From Aquimarina agarivorans (GTDB lineage: Bacteria > Bacteroidota > Bacteroidia > Flavobacteriales > Flavobacteriaceae), in NCBI RefSeq assembly GCF_000218485.1, contig NZ_AFPB01000142.1:1-64000 (forward strand): 64,000 nt of DNA, given 5' to 3'. The position numbers were made by a program, and so were the translations under genes. Shown here piece by piece: positions 25,544 through 34,771 of this stretch. A model generated the notes under the pieces. That model saw only the letters and a program-made list of their open reading frames with translations, was not told where the DNA came from and did not search any database. Position 1 is the first letter of the stretch; the number at the start of each line of letters is the position of its first letter.

Positions 25544-28500
25544 TTATGCAGGTTGTAATGTATTTTCCATTATTTGTTTCACTTCACTTTTACAGCTACC
25601 GCAACCTAAACCAGCGCCCGTTTGTTCACAAAGTTTAGCAAAATCAGTACATCCATTTTTAATTGCAGCCTCTAAATTTCCTTCGCCTACCTGACTGCAT
25701 GAGCAAACTAATTTACCCACAATAGGTTCATCTACTTTACTTGAGCGTAATAATTCTTCTCTTTTTTCCGAAAGTTCAATTTTTTCTTCAATTAAACGCT
25801 TGAATTCAGCAAACTCACTTTTATCTCCCATTAAAATGGCTCCAATTAACCAATCGTTGTAAACAATGCATTTTTTATAAAAACGCTTAGACACATCCAT
25901 TAAAACGATCTCCTGATAAGCCGGATCATTTTGAGGATAATCCAAAGTACCAATACTACATAAATCTAAATCTTCGAACTTTAAAATATTCATAAAGACA
26001 GATCCTTTATAAATAGCAGAATAATCACCTAATAAAAATTTAGCAACTATATCTGCTTGCTGTTCAGCTGCTGCAGTAATTCCGTATAAACTACCATTAA
26101 AATCAGCAATTTCTCCAACTGCAAAAATAGACGGATCGGAAGTTTGCAAATAATGATTTACAACGATACCTCGTTTACAAGTTAACCCAACGTTTCGTGC
26201 CAGTTCTATATTAGGAATTGTACCAATAGAATATACTATGGCATTACAATTTAATTCTTTACCAGTTTTTAAAGTGACACTTAATTGATAGTCTGATTCA
26301 TTAAAAACAGTATCTACTTCATTATCAAAATAAATTTGTATTCCTTTATCTTTTACATCTTCAGCCAAAAGCCTACTTGCTACTACATCCAACTGGCGCT
26401 CCATTAAACGGTTACCACGCTGTATAATGGTAATAGCCACATTCTTTTTTCGAAGCGCTGCAGCTAATTCCAAACCTAATAAACCACCTCCAACAATAAC
26501 TACATGCTGATTATCAACAGGTAATCCTGAATCGTCTAAATAATTTTTTAACTTATCAGCATCTTCCCTGTCACGCATGGTAAAGCGTCCTGGTAAATGT
26601 ATAGGAACTTCTTTAGGTACAAAAGCACGACTACCAGTAGCCATAAGCACTACATCATAATTATGCTTTACACCTTTACTATCTAAAATGTATTTTTCTT
26701 CTCTATTAATTTCTTCAGCAGGATTACTCATTTCCAACCGAATATTAAAGCGTTCCAACTCTCCTTCTCTCAATTTTTGCAACTGTTCCCAAGTTAACTC
26801 CTCAGAAACATACTCGGGTAACAATACGCGATTATAAAAAGGATAGGGTTCTTTACAAAATACTACAATTTCATCTTCCTGATTATGTTCCCTGTAGGTT
26901 TGAATAAATCGAAATGCTGCTGTTCCCGCTCCAACGATACATATTTTTTGTTTCTCTTTTTTAAATTTTGTTACCTGTACGGCAGAAAACTTAAAATCTG
27001 GTTCTTTAGAAATTGGATCTAAAATGCTTGTCGTTAAATTATTAACACGAGCATAATCATTTCCAAAAACCTTACCCCAATGGATTGGCATAAATACCAC
27101 GCCTTTCCCAATATTATCCGAAATTTGAACTTTTACTTGAGTTGTACCACGTTTACTTGCCACATTGACGATATCGCCCTCCTTTAAACCTCTAATAAAT
27201 GCATCCACTTGGTTCATTTCCACATATGGGTCTTGTATGTGGGTGAGTAATCGGTTTACCTTGCCCGTTTTCGTTCGGGTATGCCATTGATCCCTGATAC
27301 GTCCCGAAGTAAGGACTAATGGAAAATCTTCAGTTGTTGTTTCAGATGTTGGCATTACAAATTCGGGAAGCTTAAATTTTGCTCGCCCATTATCTGTATA
27401 AAATTTATTATCGGTAAATAAACGCGGTGTTCCTGGATGTCCAACAGTTGGTACTGGCCATTGAAACGTTCCTTCGTCTTTTAGTCTTTCATAACTTAAA
27501 CCTGAAATATCAATTGATGTTCCTTCTGTCATACGGACATACTCAGCATACACATCGGAAGCCGAAGAATAATTGAAGCTTTCATATCCCATTTTTTGAG
27601 CAAATCGCCAGATAATTTCAACATCTGGTAATGCATTACCAGGAGCGTCAACCACTTTACTTAGGTGCGAAATTCTTCGTTCACTATTGGTCATGGTTCC
27701 TTCCTTTTCTGCCCATGCTGCGGCAGGAAGAATTAAATCTGCATACTCTAAAGTTTCAGCATTGCTTGAAATTTCCTGTACAACAACAAATTTTGCATTT
27801 TTTAAGGCGCGTTCCACCTTATTTGAATTTGGTAAGCTTACCAGTGGATTGGTACACGCTATCCAAACGGCTTTTAATTCACCACTTTCAAGAGCATCAA
27901 ACATTTGGGTAGCTGTATATCCTGGTTTTTCTGAAATTTCTTTTCCTCCCCAAAAATTAGCTACTTCATTACGATGTTGTTCATTACCTAAATCCTTATG
28001 AACAGCTAATAAGTTAGCCATTCCACCAACTTCTCTACCTCCCATGGCATTTGGTTGCCCTGTTAATGAAAAAGGACCTGAACCAGGCTTACCAATATGA
28101 CCTGTCATTAGTGACAAGTTTAGTAACGCATTATTTTTATTTACACCTATCGAACTTTGGTTTAATCCCATAGCCCAAAGTGTCATAAAACCATTGGCAT
28201 CCGAAATCATATCGGCTGCTTTTTTAATATCTTCAACAGATACGCCACATATTTTAGAGGCTTCTTTTAAGCTTTTTTGTTTTACAAGTTCTTTTACTGC
28301 CTCAAAATTATCGGTATGATTTTCTATAAAGGATTTATCAATTTTTTTTCTATCAATCAAACGTAATGCAATTGCATTATAAAGTACCACATCCGTACCT
28401 GGCAATAATTGCAAATGCAAATCTGCCAAATCACAAGTTTGTGTTCTTCTAGGGTCAACTACAATAATTTTCACATTTGGATTTTCTTCCTTATGGGCTT

Positions 28501-29065
28501 CAATTCGGCGCCATAAAATTGGATGACACCAAGCTGGATTAGCCCCTGCAACCATAAATAAATCAGCCTCCTCTATATCAGCATATGCTATAGGTACACT
28601 ATCCTCTCCTAAAGCTTGTTTGTATCCAACTACTGCGGAACTCATACATAAGCGAGAATTAGTATCAATATTATTAGTACCAATAAAACCTTTGGTAAGT
28701 TTATTAAATAAATAGTACTCCTCAGTCAAACATTGACCTGAAACATAAAATCCAACACTATTAGATCCGTATTTTTTTATAATTGAACTAAATACGGCCG
28801 CAGCACGTTCCAAAGCAGTATCCCAACTAACATCTTGTAAATCATGATTTTTACTCCAGCGCATTTGTGGTTCAACTAATCGATCTGTTTTATCTTGAAC
28901 AACATGGTGTAAATTCATTCCTTTGGAACAGAGCATACCTTTGTTTACTGGATGATCTTTGTCTCCTTCAACAGTTATTGCCCCATTAGCATCTTTACTG
29001 GCAACTATACCGCACCCGACACCGCAATATGAACATGTAGTTTTATGAGAAGTTGTTAATGACAT
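25544..29065 (-). CDS. Assimilatory nitrate reductase fused to an FAD reductase and BFD [2Fe-2S] domain
   Basis: One 1173-aa chain appears to combine catalytic subunit and electron entry. Residues 1 to about 700 are a molybdopterin oxidoreductase of the Nas/Nap type: [4Fe-4S] ligands C11, C14, C18 and C46, and the Mo-ligand cysteine in RLCMSSAVVGYK (C140). From about 708 to 1070 lies an FAD/NAD(P) pyridine-nucleotide disulfide-type domain like NasB/NirB (ICIVGAGTAAFRF and VVIVGGGLLGLELAAALRKK). About 1115-1165 is a BFD-like [2Fe-2S] domain (CSCS...GCGSC). The role is nitrate to nitrite for nitrogen assimilation in the cytoplasm. No signal peptide is present. The gene is followed by the rubredoxin-tailed partner and preceded by a repeated palindromic element. 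Confidence 0.9.
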   Translation of the reverse strand: MSLTTSHKTTCSYCGVGCGIVASKDANGAITVEGDKDHPVNKGMLCSKGMNLHHVVQDKTDRLVEPQMRWSKNHDLQDVSWDTALERAAAVFSSIIKKYGSNSVGFYVSGQCLTEEYYLFNKLTKGFIGTNNIDTNSRLCMSSAVVGYKQALGEDSVPIAYADIEEADLFMVAGANPAWCHPILWRRIEAHKEENPNVKIIVVDPRRTQTCDLADLHLQLLPGTDVVLYNAIALRLIDRKKIDKSFIENHTDNFEAVKELVKQKSLKEASKICGVSVEDIKKAADMISDANGFMTLWAMGLNQSSIGVNKNNALLNLSLMTGHIGKPGSGPFSLTGQPNAMGGREVGGMANLLAVHKDLGNEQHRNEVANFWGGKEISEKPGYTATQMFDALESGELKAVWIACTNPLVSLPNSNKVERALKNAKFVVVQEISSNAETLEYADLILPAAAWAEKEGTMTNSERRISHLSKVVDAPGNALPDVEIIWRFAQKMGYESFNYSSASDVYAEYVRMTEGTSIDISGLSYERLKDEGTFQWPVPTVGHPGTPRLFTDNKFYTDNGRAKFKLPEFVMPTSETTTEDFPLVLTSGRIRDQWHTRTKTGKVNRLLTHIQDPYVEMNQVDAFIRGLKEGDIVNVASKRGTTQVKVQISDNIGKGVVFMPIHWGKVFGNDYARVNNLTTSILDPISKEPDFKFSAVQVTKFKKEKQKICIVGAGTAAFRFIQTYREHNQEDEIVVFCKEPYPFYNRVLLPEYVSEELTWEQLQKLREGELERFNIRLEMSNPAEEINREEKYILDSKGVKHNYDVVLMATGSRAFVPKEVPIHLPGRFTMRDREDADKLKNYLDDSGLPVDNQHVVIVGGGLLGLELAAALRKKNVAITIIQRGNRLMERQLDVVASRLLAEDVKDKGIQIYFDNEVDTVFNESDYQLSVTLKTGKELNCNAIVYSIGTIPNIELARNVGLTCKRGIVVNHYLQTSDPSIFAVGEIADFNGSLYGITAAAEQQADIVAKFLLGDYSAIYKGSVFMNILKFEDLDLCSIGTLDYPQNDPAYQEIVLMDVSKRFYKKCIVYNDWLIGAILMGDKSEFAEFKRLIEEKIELSEKREELLRSSKVDEPIVGKLVCSCSQVGEGNLEAAIKNGCTDFAKLCEQTGAGLGCGSCKSEVKQIMENTLQPA

Positions 29066-29084
29066 AGGGAATATTTAATTTTTC

Positions 29085-29228
29085 CAAAACTACGTATTAA
29101 TACTTAAATAAGCTTCATTTTCGAATTTCTTTTTTGATAAAAAAAACCCACAAATATTAATAATATTAATACTTTAACAAATATTTGTAATGTTTTTATC
29201 AATTCAACAAACTACGTATTAGTATCCA
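29085..29228 (-). promoter_or_regulatory. Promoter and repeated operator-like elements of the nitrate operon
   Basis: On the minus strand TAGTTTTG (29092-29085) fits the TAnnTTTG -7 element, 20 nt before the ATG, with no -33 TTG at the usual distance, as in activator-dependent promoters. Two near-identical 20-bp elements (AAACTACGTATTA.TACT...) lie at 29087-29106 and 29209-29228; the first contains the perfect palindrome GTATTAATAC. Between them is a perfect 12-bp palindrome ACAAATATTTGT (29177-29188). These are candidate binding sites for a nitrogen- or redox-responsive regulator. Confidence 0.5.
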
Positions 29229-29318
29229 ATTAATTTTCAAAAAAAACATCACTTTTTTTACTTAAAGTACAAAAGAGATGATTTTTTAAGCATAAAACAG
29301 TAAGCAACTTATGCTATT

Positions 29319-30368
29319 TCAGTCTAATGATTCAAACGAAAAAATAGTAGTACTCTCAAATTTTTCCTTCCCTTTTAAAATTGATTTTGGACTATCAATA
29401 TTAGGGCCATTAGGGTAGCGATGGGTTTCAAAACAAAGTCCTTGATATTTTCCGAATTGTTGACCATTTTCGCGCATTAATTCGTCTGATGTATACTTCC
29501 CTGTATAAAATAGCACCCCTGGTTCAGTTGTAGCAATTTCCATTTTTAATTTTCCGACTTTACTAGTAATGGTAGCTACACTTTCTAATTCAAAATTATT
29601 TTTATCAAAAATATAGTAATGTTCAAAACCTTCATTCATCGCTTGATGAACTTCACCAATAGTTTTAGTGACACGTAAATCATCAACCGCTCCTTCTAAA
29701 TTAATAATGTTTCCGTTACATGCCCCGGTAGTGTCCATTTCGAGTTTTTTACTTGCCTTTATAGAAACCGTATGTGATTCAATAGATGTTTCAAAACCCG
29801 ACAAATTAAAATACGTATGATTTGTTATTGTAAACGGAGTATCCTCGTCACTAAAAGCTTCATAAAATATTTTCAATTGATTTTCCGCAGTTAAAATAAA
29901 GGTTACGGAAACGGTAATATTCCCAGGAAAACCTTCTTCCATATCCAAACTATCCAAACGCATTTTAACGGAAGTTCCTTCAGGAGTACTATAGGGTTGC
30001 GCTAGCCACATGCGTTTATCGTACCCAACATTACCACCATGTAAATTATTATCATCGCAATTTTGAGCGATATTAAAGTGTTCACCATTTAAGTAAAAAT
30101 AAGCATCTTTTATTTGAGAGCAATAACGGCCAATTGTTCCTCCAAAATAGGGGGCATTATTTAGGTAAACCTCTGAAAAGTAACTTTGAAAAGTGTCAAA
30201 TCCACAAGTAATTTCTTTGAAACCTTCCTTTAAATCAGGAACTTTTATTGATGTGATCGTAGCTCCAAAATTCATGACATGCACTTCCATTCCGTTAACA
30301 TTGGTAAGTATAAACTTTTCTACAGGGGCACCCTTGTAATTTCCAAAAGTCAATTGCTTAAAATTCAT
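29319..30368 (-). CDS. galM: Aldose 1-epimerase (galactose mutarotase)
   Basis: GalM interconverts alpha- and beta-anomers of aldohexoses. The family residues are visible: H110 (NNLHGG), H184 (NHTYFNLSG) and the catalytic base E314 (CFETHRYPN). Length 349 aa is normal. No signal peptide is present, so it acts in the cytoplasm. It is monocistronic between the nitrate operon promoter and a long intergenic region; no sugar transporter or kinase lies nearby. Confidence 0.93.
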   Translation of the reverse strand: MNFKQLTFGNYKGAPVEKFILTNVNGMEVHVMNFGATITSIKVPDLKEGFKEITCGFDTFQSYFSEVYLNNAPYFGGTIGRYCSQIKDAYFYLNGEHFNIAQNCDDNNLHGGNVGYDKRMWLAQPYSTPEGTSVKMRLDSLDMEEGFPGNITVSVTFILTAENQLKIFYEAFSDEDTPFTITNHTYFNLSGFETSIESHTVSIKASKKLEMDTTGACNGNIINLEGAVDDLRVTKTIGEVHQAMNEGFEHYYIFDKNNFELESVATITSKVGKLKMEIATTEPGVLFYTGKYTSDELMRENGQQFGKYQGLCFETHRYPNGPNIDSPKSILKGKEKFESTTIFSFESLD

Positions 30369-30747
30369 AAGATAAATAGGGTTAAATTATTTTGTAATTA
30401 CTTTAAAATGTATGTGTTATAAATTATTAAAATACTACAAATACAATTGGTTTAGACTGTTTTTTATTTTAATTAAGACACTGTATTTAAATTATGAAAA
30501 CCCTAACAAATGTTTTACTTTAAATATTGTGATAATATTCAAAAATTAACATAAAAACAACTATAATGTTTTAGTTTTTGATAAATGATAAAACTTGCAA
30601 AAGCAAACTTTAGTATACTTATGCAAGTAGTTCTTTGGAGTCCAATTTATTGTTTTTTACAAAAATCTAAAATTTTACAACACTCCACAACTTTTCGGGT
30701 TGATCCACTTTTCGGGTTGATCCTTTTGATCCCATGGCAAACCAAGA
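30369..30747. other. Intergenic region with a tandem 17-bp repeat
   Basis: AT-rich sequence upstream of galM with no convincing gene (a 71-codon plus-strand frame at 30585-30800 runs through the sRNA terminator and is rejected). At 30690-30723 a 17-bp unit (acttttcgggttgatcc) occurs twice, head to tail and without mismatch. Confidence 0.6.
30690..30723. repeat. Perfect tandem duplication of a 17-bp unit
   Basis: The unit acttttcgggttgatcc is repeated twice in direct succession. It is more GC-rich than its surroundings. It lies just downstream of the candidate sRNA terminator on the minus strand. No family is recognised. Confidence 0.8.
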
Positions 30748-30780
30748 TAAAAAAAAACGGAAGGTCTCCACCTTCCGTTT
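30748..30780 (-). terminator. Intrinsic terminator of the candidate sRNA
   Basis: A perfect 10-bp stem (aaacggaagg / ccttccgttt) with a 6-nt loop is followed by about 7-8 U on the minus strand only, so it terminates leftward transcription. Confidence 0.75.
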
Positions 30781-30888
30781 CTCAACACAAATCATTTTAA
30801 TTTCGGGGCTTAATCTAAAATTAAAACATTAACTCTAACTTAAAATCAATCAATTATTGTTTATTGGGAAAACAATAACTCTTATTTA
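30755..30888 (-). ncRNA. Candidate structured small RNA with three hairpins
   Basis: Downstream (minus strand) of a promoter-like TTG-N19-TATATTTG is about 135 nt with no ORF but three perfect stem-loops: 9 bp (30854-30862 with 30870-30878, loop 7), 9 bp (30795-30803 with 30818-30826, loop 14) and a 10-bp GC-rich terminator (30755-30764 with 30771-30780, loop 6) followed by a run of U. The 14-nt loop of the second hairpin contains GCCCC, unusual in such AT-rich DNA. Promoter, ordered hairpins and intrinsic terminator together suggest an independently transcribed RNA. I cannot assign it to a known family. Confidence 0.55.
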
Positions 30889-30893
30889 CATTA

Positions 30894-30923
30894 CAAATAT
30901 ACAACACTTTTGGACTTATGCAA
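30894..30923 (-). promoter_or_regulatory. Promoter of the candidate sRNA
   Basis: On the minus strand TTG (30923-30921) is followed after 19 nt by TATATTTG (30901-30894), a good Bacteroidota sigma-70 promoter. The predicted start near 30888 precedes the first hairpin by about 10 nt. Confidence 0.5.
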
Positions 30924-31175
30924 GAAAAAAAATGCATTTAATCTGAAAAAAAATACTTTTTAACGTTTTTAAGCCGTTTTGTTTGAATAAATCACACAAA
31001 ATAACTATACAATATTTGTCGTAATTATCTGTAAATTAACTGGTTGTGTTAAAGTTTTCAAAAAACATATTCACTTTTTAAAAAATCTTTTTTTTGAAAT
31101 TAAATTATAATCTAAACACAGAAAAATAATATAACGCGAACTAATTAGTACATTTGCATTCCAATTTTTAACACC

Positions 31176-32387
31176 ATGCGTTTACACCGAAACTTAGTAT
31201 TTGCCGTTATTGATACACTTACTGAAATTTTTAATGAACATAAATACGCTGACAAAGTTGTCACAAAAACCTTAAAACGGGATAAACGGTGGGGGGCTCG
31301 TGATCGTGGATTTATTGCTGAGACTACCTATGAAATTGTTCGCTGGAAGCGTTTATACGCTGAAATTGCTGATATAAAAGAACATTACTCGCGTGAAAAT
31401 TTATTTAAAGTATTCTGTGTTTGGGCTGTGTTGCGAGGTATAGAATTACCTGACTGGAAACAATTTACTGGTACTCCTGCTCGTAGAATTAAAGGTAGAT
31501 TTGATGAACTTTCTAAAGATAGAAGGTTCAAAGAATCTATTCCAGATTGGATGGATACCCTAGGTACTAACGAGTTAGGAGAATCCCTTTGGATAAAGGA
31601 AATTAACGCCTTAAACAAACAGGCTCCTGTCATATTAAGAACAAATACCTTAAAGTGCGAAACCAAAAAGCTCAGAAGTATTTTAGCGGAACATGAAATT
31701 GTATGCGAAACTGTTCCTAATTATCCCGAGGCGCTTCAGCTTGTTGAACGTGCCAACGTATTTAGCACGCAAGCTTTTAAGGATGGATTGTTTGAAGTTC
31801 AGGATGCTTCTTCGCAACTTGTTGCTCATTATTTAGAGGTACAACCAGGAATGCGCATTGTAGATACTTGTGCTGGAGCAGGCGGTAAAACTTTACACAT
31901 CGCTGCTTTAACTAAAAATAAAGGACAGATTATTGCTATGGACATTTATGAAAATAAATTGAAAGAGCTAAAACGACGTGCGCGAAGAGCTGGTGCACAT
32001 AATATTGAACCTAGAGTAATAAACAGTACCAAGGATATTAAAAAATTGGCTAATAAAGCAGATCGTGTACTTATTGATGCTCCTTGTAGTGGTTTAGGTA
32101 TTTTACGCAGAAATCCTGATGCCAAATGGAAGTTACAACCTGAATTTATTGCAGCAATCCAACAAACACAACAAGAAATTTTACAAAGTTATTCGAGAAT
32201 GGTAAAACCTGGGGGGAAATTAGTGTATGCTACATGTTCCATTTTACCCTCGGAAAACCAGCATCAAGTTGAAAAATTCTTAAAAAGCGAAGCTGGTAAG
32301 GAATTTTCATTTGTTAAAGATCAAAAAATATTAGCGCATCAATCAGGTTTTGATGGTTTTTATATGGCCCTCATGGAGAAAAAATAG
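31176..32387 (+). CDS. RsmB/NOP-family RNA (cytosine-5-)methyltransferase
   Basis: The enzyme methylates C5 of cytosine in rRNA or tRNA. The catalytic pair of cysteines is visible: C304 in DAPCSGLG (motif IV) and C354 in YATCSILPSEN (motif VI), with the SAM-binding VDTCAGAGGKTLH (229-241). An N-terminal NusB-like helical region (about 1-140) is consistent with the RsmB subgroup, so 16S rRNA C967 is the likely target. A TACATTTG -7 element lies at 31149-31156. The SanA-like gene follows 9 bp downstream. Confidence 0.88.
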   Translation: MRLHRNLVFAVIDTLTEIFNEHKYADKVVTKTLKRDKRWGARDRGFIAETTYEIVRWKRLYAEIADIKEHYSRENLFKVFCVWAVLRGIELPDWKQFTGTPARRIKGRFDELSKDRRFKESIPDWMDTLGTNELGESLWIKEINALNKQAPVILRTNTLKCETKKLRSILAEHEIVCETVPNYPEALQLVERANVFSTQAFKDGLFEVQDASSQLVAHYLEVQPGMRIVDTCAGAGGKTLHIAALTKNKGQIIAMDIYENKLKELKRRARRAGAHNIEPRVINSTKDIKKLANKADRVLIDAPCSGLGILRRNPDAKWKLQPEFIAAIQQTQQEILQSYSRMVKPGGKLVYATCSILPSENQHQVEKFLKSEAGKEFSFVKDQKILAHQSGFDGFYMALMEKK

Positions 32388-32396
32388 TAAAATTAC

Positions 32397-33044
32397 GTGA
32401 AGAAATTCAACTTTAGTAAGATAATTAAATTTAGCGTCATTATTTTGATTGCTATTTTATGCATTATTTTGATTGCTAATAAAACCATTAGTGCTTCAGC
32501 AAAACAAAAGTTGTATGCTTCTACTATTACTATTCCTAAAAATAAAATTGGATTACTTTTAGGTACATCAAAATATGTTTCTAGCGGACAAATAAATCTA
32601 TATTACCAATACAGAATTCAAGCAGCTGCTGAATTATACCATGCTGAAAAGATTGAGTTTGTTTTAGTCAGTGGCGATAATAGTTCCAAGTCATATAATG
32701 AACCAAAAAAAATAAAGGAAGACCTTATTAAACAAGGCATTCCTGCAAATAAGATTGTTTTAGATTATGCTGGTTTTAGAACTTTAGACTCCGTAGTACG
32801 GGCGCAAAAAGTGTTTGGAGAACCAAAATTTACAATTATTTCTCAGCAGTTTCATAATGAACGTGCTTTATTTTTAGCAGATCGTTTTAATTGTGATGCT
32901 ATTGCTTATAATGCTAAAAGTGTGAGTAGTCGTTACGGTTTGAGAGTTAAAATAAGAGAATACTTTGCTCGAGTCAAAGTTTTTATTGATCTGATGTTTA
33001 ATATAAAACCTAAGTTTTTGGGTGATAAAATTACTATTGGTTAG
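32397..33044 (+). CDS. SanA/YdcF-like (DUF218) membrane protein
   Basis: Residues 12-31 form a signal anchor (IIKFSVIILIAILCIILI). The rest is a DUF218 domain with LLLGTSKYVSSGQINLYYQYR (about 45-65), VSGDN (about 91-95) and a late SQQFHNERALFLA (about 144-156), as in SanA of Proteobacteria, which influences envelope permeability to vancomycin. Biochemical activity is not established. GTG at 32397 is the only start that gives the full anchor, 9 bp after the methyltransferase gene, so they probably share a transcript. Confidence 0.82.
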   Translation: MKKFNFSKIIKFSVIILIAILCIILIANKTISASAKQKLYASTITIPKNKIGLLLGTSKYVSSGQINLYYQYRIQAAAELYHAEKIEFVLVSGDNSSKSYNEPKKIKEDLIKQGIPANKIVLDYAGFRTLDSVVRAQKVFGEPKFTIISQQFHNERALFLADRFNCDAIAYNAKSVSSRYGLRVKIREYFARVKVFIDLMFNIKPKFLGDKITIG

Positions 33045-33096
33045 CTTTTAATAGAAAGATATACTGGGTTCGTTGACAAAAAAACTCAGCACAGAT

Positions 33097-33999
33097 CTAT
33101 AACAAATTTTTAAGTGCCTTCTCTATATTTGCATACCCAAACATAAACCCTTGTGATAATATTTTTTCCGCACTAACTCGCTGACTTTCTGTAATCAACA
33201 CATGCATTTCCCCTAACAATAATTGAGCTACAAACTTCGGAATGTTAGGTAAAATCAAAGGTTTATCTAATTGTTGTGCGCTTGCTTTAATTAATTTGTT
33301 TTGTGTAATCGGATTTGGCGCCACTGCATTGTAAACTCCCACCAACTTATGTTTAGCTAAAAATAAAAATAATTCAGCCAAATCATCTACATGTATCCAA
33401 CTCTGCCATTGTTCTCCTGAACCAAAAGCTGCTCCAACATATTTTTTTACTGGAGCTATCATTTTTGGTAATGCACCTCCTTTATTCGAAAGGACTAAAC
33501 CAATTCTTAATTTAGCAACATCAATACCTTCTGATTCCATTTTATCTGCTGATTGTTCCCATACTTCAACCACTTTTCCTAAAAAATTAGAGGCCGATTT
33601 TGTAGTTTCCTCCGTATAAAATTCAGTAAATGAACTTGGGTAAATGCCAATAGCGCTAGCTGATATAAATTGAGTCACCTGATGATCAATTTCACTCAAC
33701 GTATCCCGTAAAAGTGATGCAGTGTTTACTCTACTCTCCAAAATTTCTTTTTTGTAAGCTTCTGTCCAACGTTTCGCTACAGTAGCTCCTGCTAAATGAA
33801 TAATGGTTGACACCCCTTTAAATGCTGCTTTGTCAATTTCACCACGTTCAGGATTCCAATAAAACCCCTTGCAAAACTCATTATCTTTAATTTTACTATT
33901 ACTAGTAGTTAAGTAATGCACATGAATACCGTTTCTTTTACAAAGTTGGACAATTGATGTTCCCACCAAACCAGTAGCACCAGTAATTAAATATATCAT
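33097..33999 (-). CDS. TIGR01777-family NAD(P)-binding epimerase-like protein
   Basis: An extended short-chain dehydrogenase fold: GATGLVG at 7-13 for dinucleotide binding, IHLAGATVAKRW (about 67-78) and the C-terminal DUF1731-like tail with LLGEM (about 263-267). The family (YfcH, SulA-like) is widespread but its substrate is unknown; plastid and cyanobacterial members affect cell division. 300 aa is the normal length. It has no operon partner. Confidence 0.87.
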   Translation of the reverse strand: MIYLITGATGLVGTSIVQLCKRNGIHVHYLTTSNSKIKDNEFCKGFYWNPERGEIDKAAFKGVSTIIHLAGATVAKRWTEAYKKEILESRVNTASLLRDTLSEIDHQVTQFISASAIGIYPSSFTEFYTEETTKSASNFLGKVVEVWEQSADKMESEGIDVAKLRIGLVLSNKGGALPKMIAPVKKYVGAAFGSGEQWQSWIHVDDLAELFLFLAKHKLVGVYNAVAPNPITQNKLIKASAQQLDKPLILPNIPKFVAQLLLGEMHVLITESQRVSAEKILSQGFMFGYANIEKALKNLL

Positions 34000-34096
34000 T
34001 AAAAATCGTTTTACATTATAAAATTAATATTGACTATACAAAAACAAAGAACAATTATAATGTATTTAACAATTTATCGCATTGTATTATTAAAAA

Positions 34097-34771
34097 TTAT
34101 TTTGTTGCGCGTAACATTTCGCGTTTTCCAGGTGGTCCTTCCAATCGCTCTACACTGAAACCAACAGATTGCATTGCTCTACGAACGCTTCCCTTGGCTG
34201 CATAGGTTACTAAAACTCCTTTGGGTTTTAAAGCCATAAACATTTTTTCAAAAATAACCTCTGTCCATAATTCTGGCTGCACTCTTGCTCCAAAGGCATC
34301 AAAATAAATAAGGTTATATTGAGCATTATCATCAATATGCTCAAACTTCTTTTCTTCCTTTTTCAAAGAAAATGAATTAATAATAGCCTCCTCCTTTCCC
34401 CATAATACTTCGTGAATTTTATTAAAAATTAAGGAAGCTTCTTGTTCCTGATCAATTAACTTTCCATAATCCATTGCTTTCCATTCATTTGTAGTTACTG
34501 GATAAGCCTCCACTCCAGTATAATTAATTTTCAAATTCAGGGCTTTTGATTTCATGTAGGTTAACAAACAATTTAAGCCTGTCCCAAACCCAATTTCTAA
34601 AATAGCCACAGCATTAGGTTTACTTATATTATAAAAATGTTCTAATCCCATTTTTATAAAAACATGTTGAGCTTCTTGCAGGGCTCCGTGTTTCGAATGG
34701 TATTGTTCATTAATATCTGGCAAATGTATTGACATTGACCCATCAGCAGTTTTAAATAATTCGCGTTTCAT
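34097..34771 (-). CDS. mnmD: tRNA mnm5s2U34 methyltransferase, stand-alone MnmD
   Basis: It methylates the 5-aminomethyl group of the wobble uridine to give mnm5s2U. The protein corresponds to the methyltransferase half of E. coli MnmC, without the FAD oxidase half. SAM motif I is EIGFGTGLNCLL (about 61-72) and the DUF752 motif is LIYFDAFGARVQPELWT (about 153-169). Length 224 aa fits bacterial MnmD. It starts at ATG 34771 and is monocistronic. Confidence 0.9.
   Translation of the reverse strand: MKRELFKTADGSMSIHLPDINEQYHSKHGALQEAQHVFIKMGLEHFYNISKPNAVAILEIGFGTGLNCLLTYMKSKALNLKINYTGVEAYPVTTNEWKAMDYGKLIDQEQEASLIFNKIHEVLWGKEEAIINSFSLKKEEKKFEHIDDNAQYNLIYFDAFGARVQPELWTEVIFEKMFMALKPKGVLVTYAAKGSVRRAMQSVGFSVERLEGPPGKREMLRATK

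Noticed and set aside
27631-28001. Two plus-strand ORFs of 93 and 104 aa
   Set aside because: Both lie inside the nitrate reductase gene on the opposite strand and are compositional shadows.
30585-30800. 71-aa plus-strand ORF between galM and the RsmB-like gene
   Set aside because: It runs through the tandem repeat and the terminator hairpin, lacks a ribosome-binding site and resembles nothing known.
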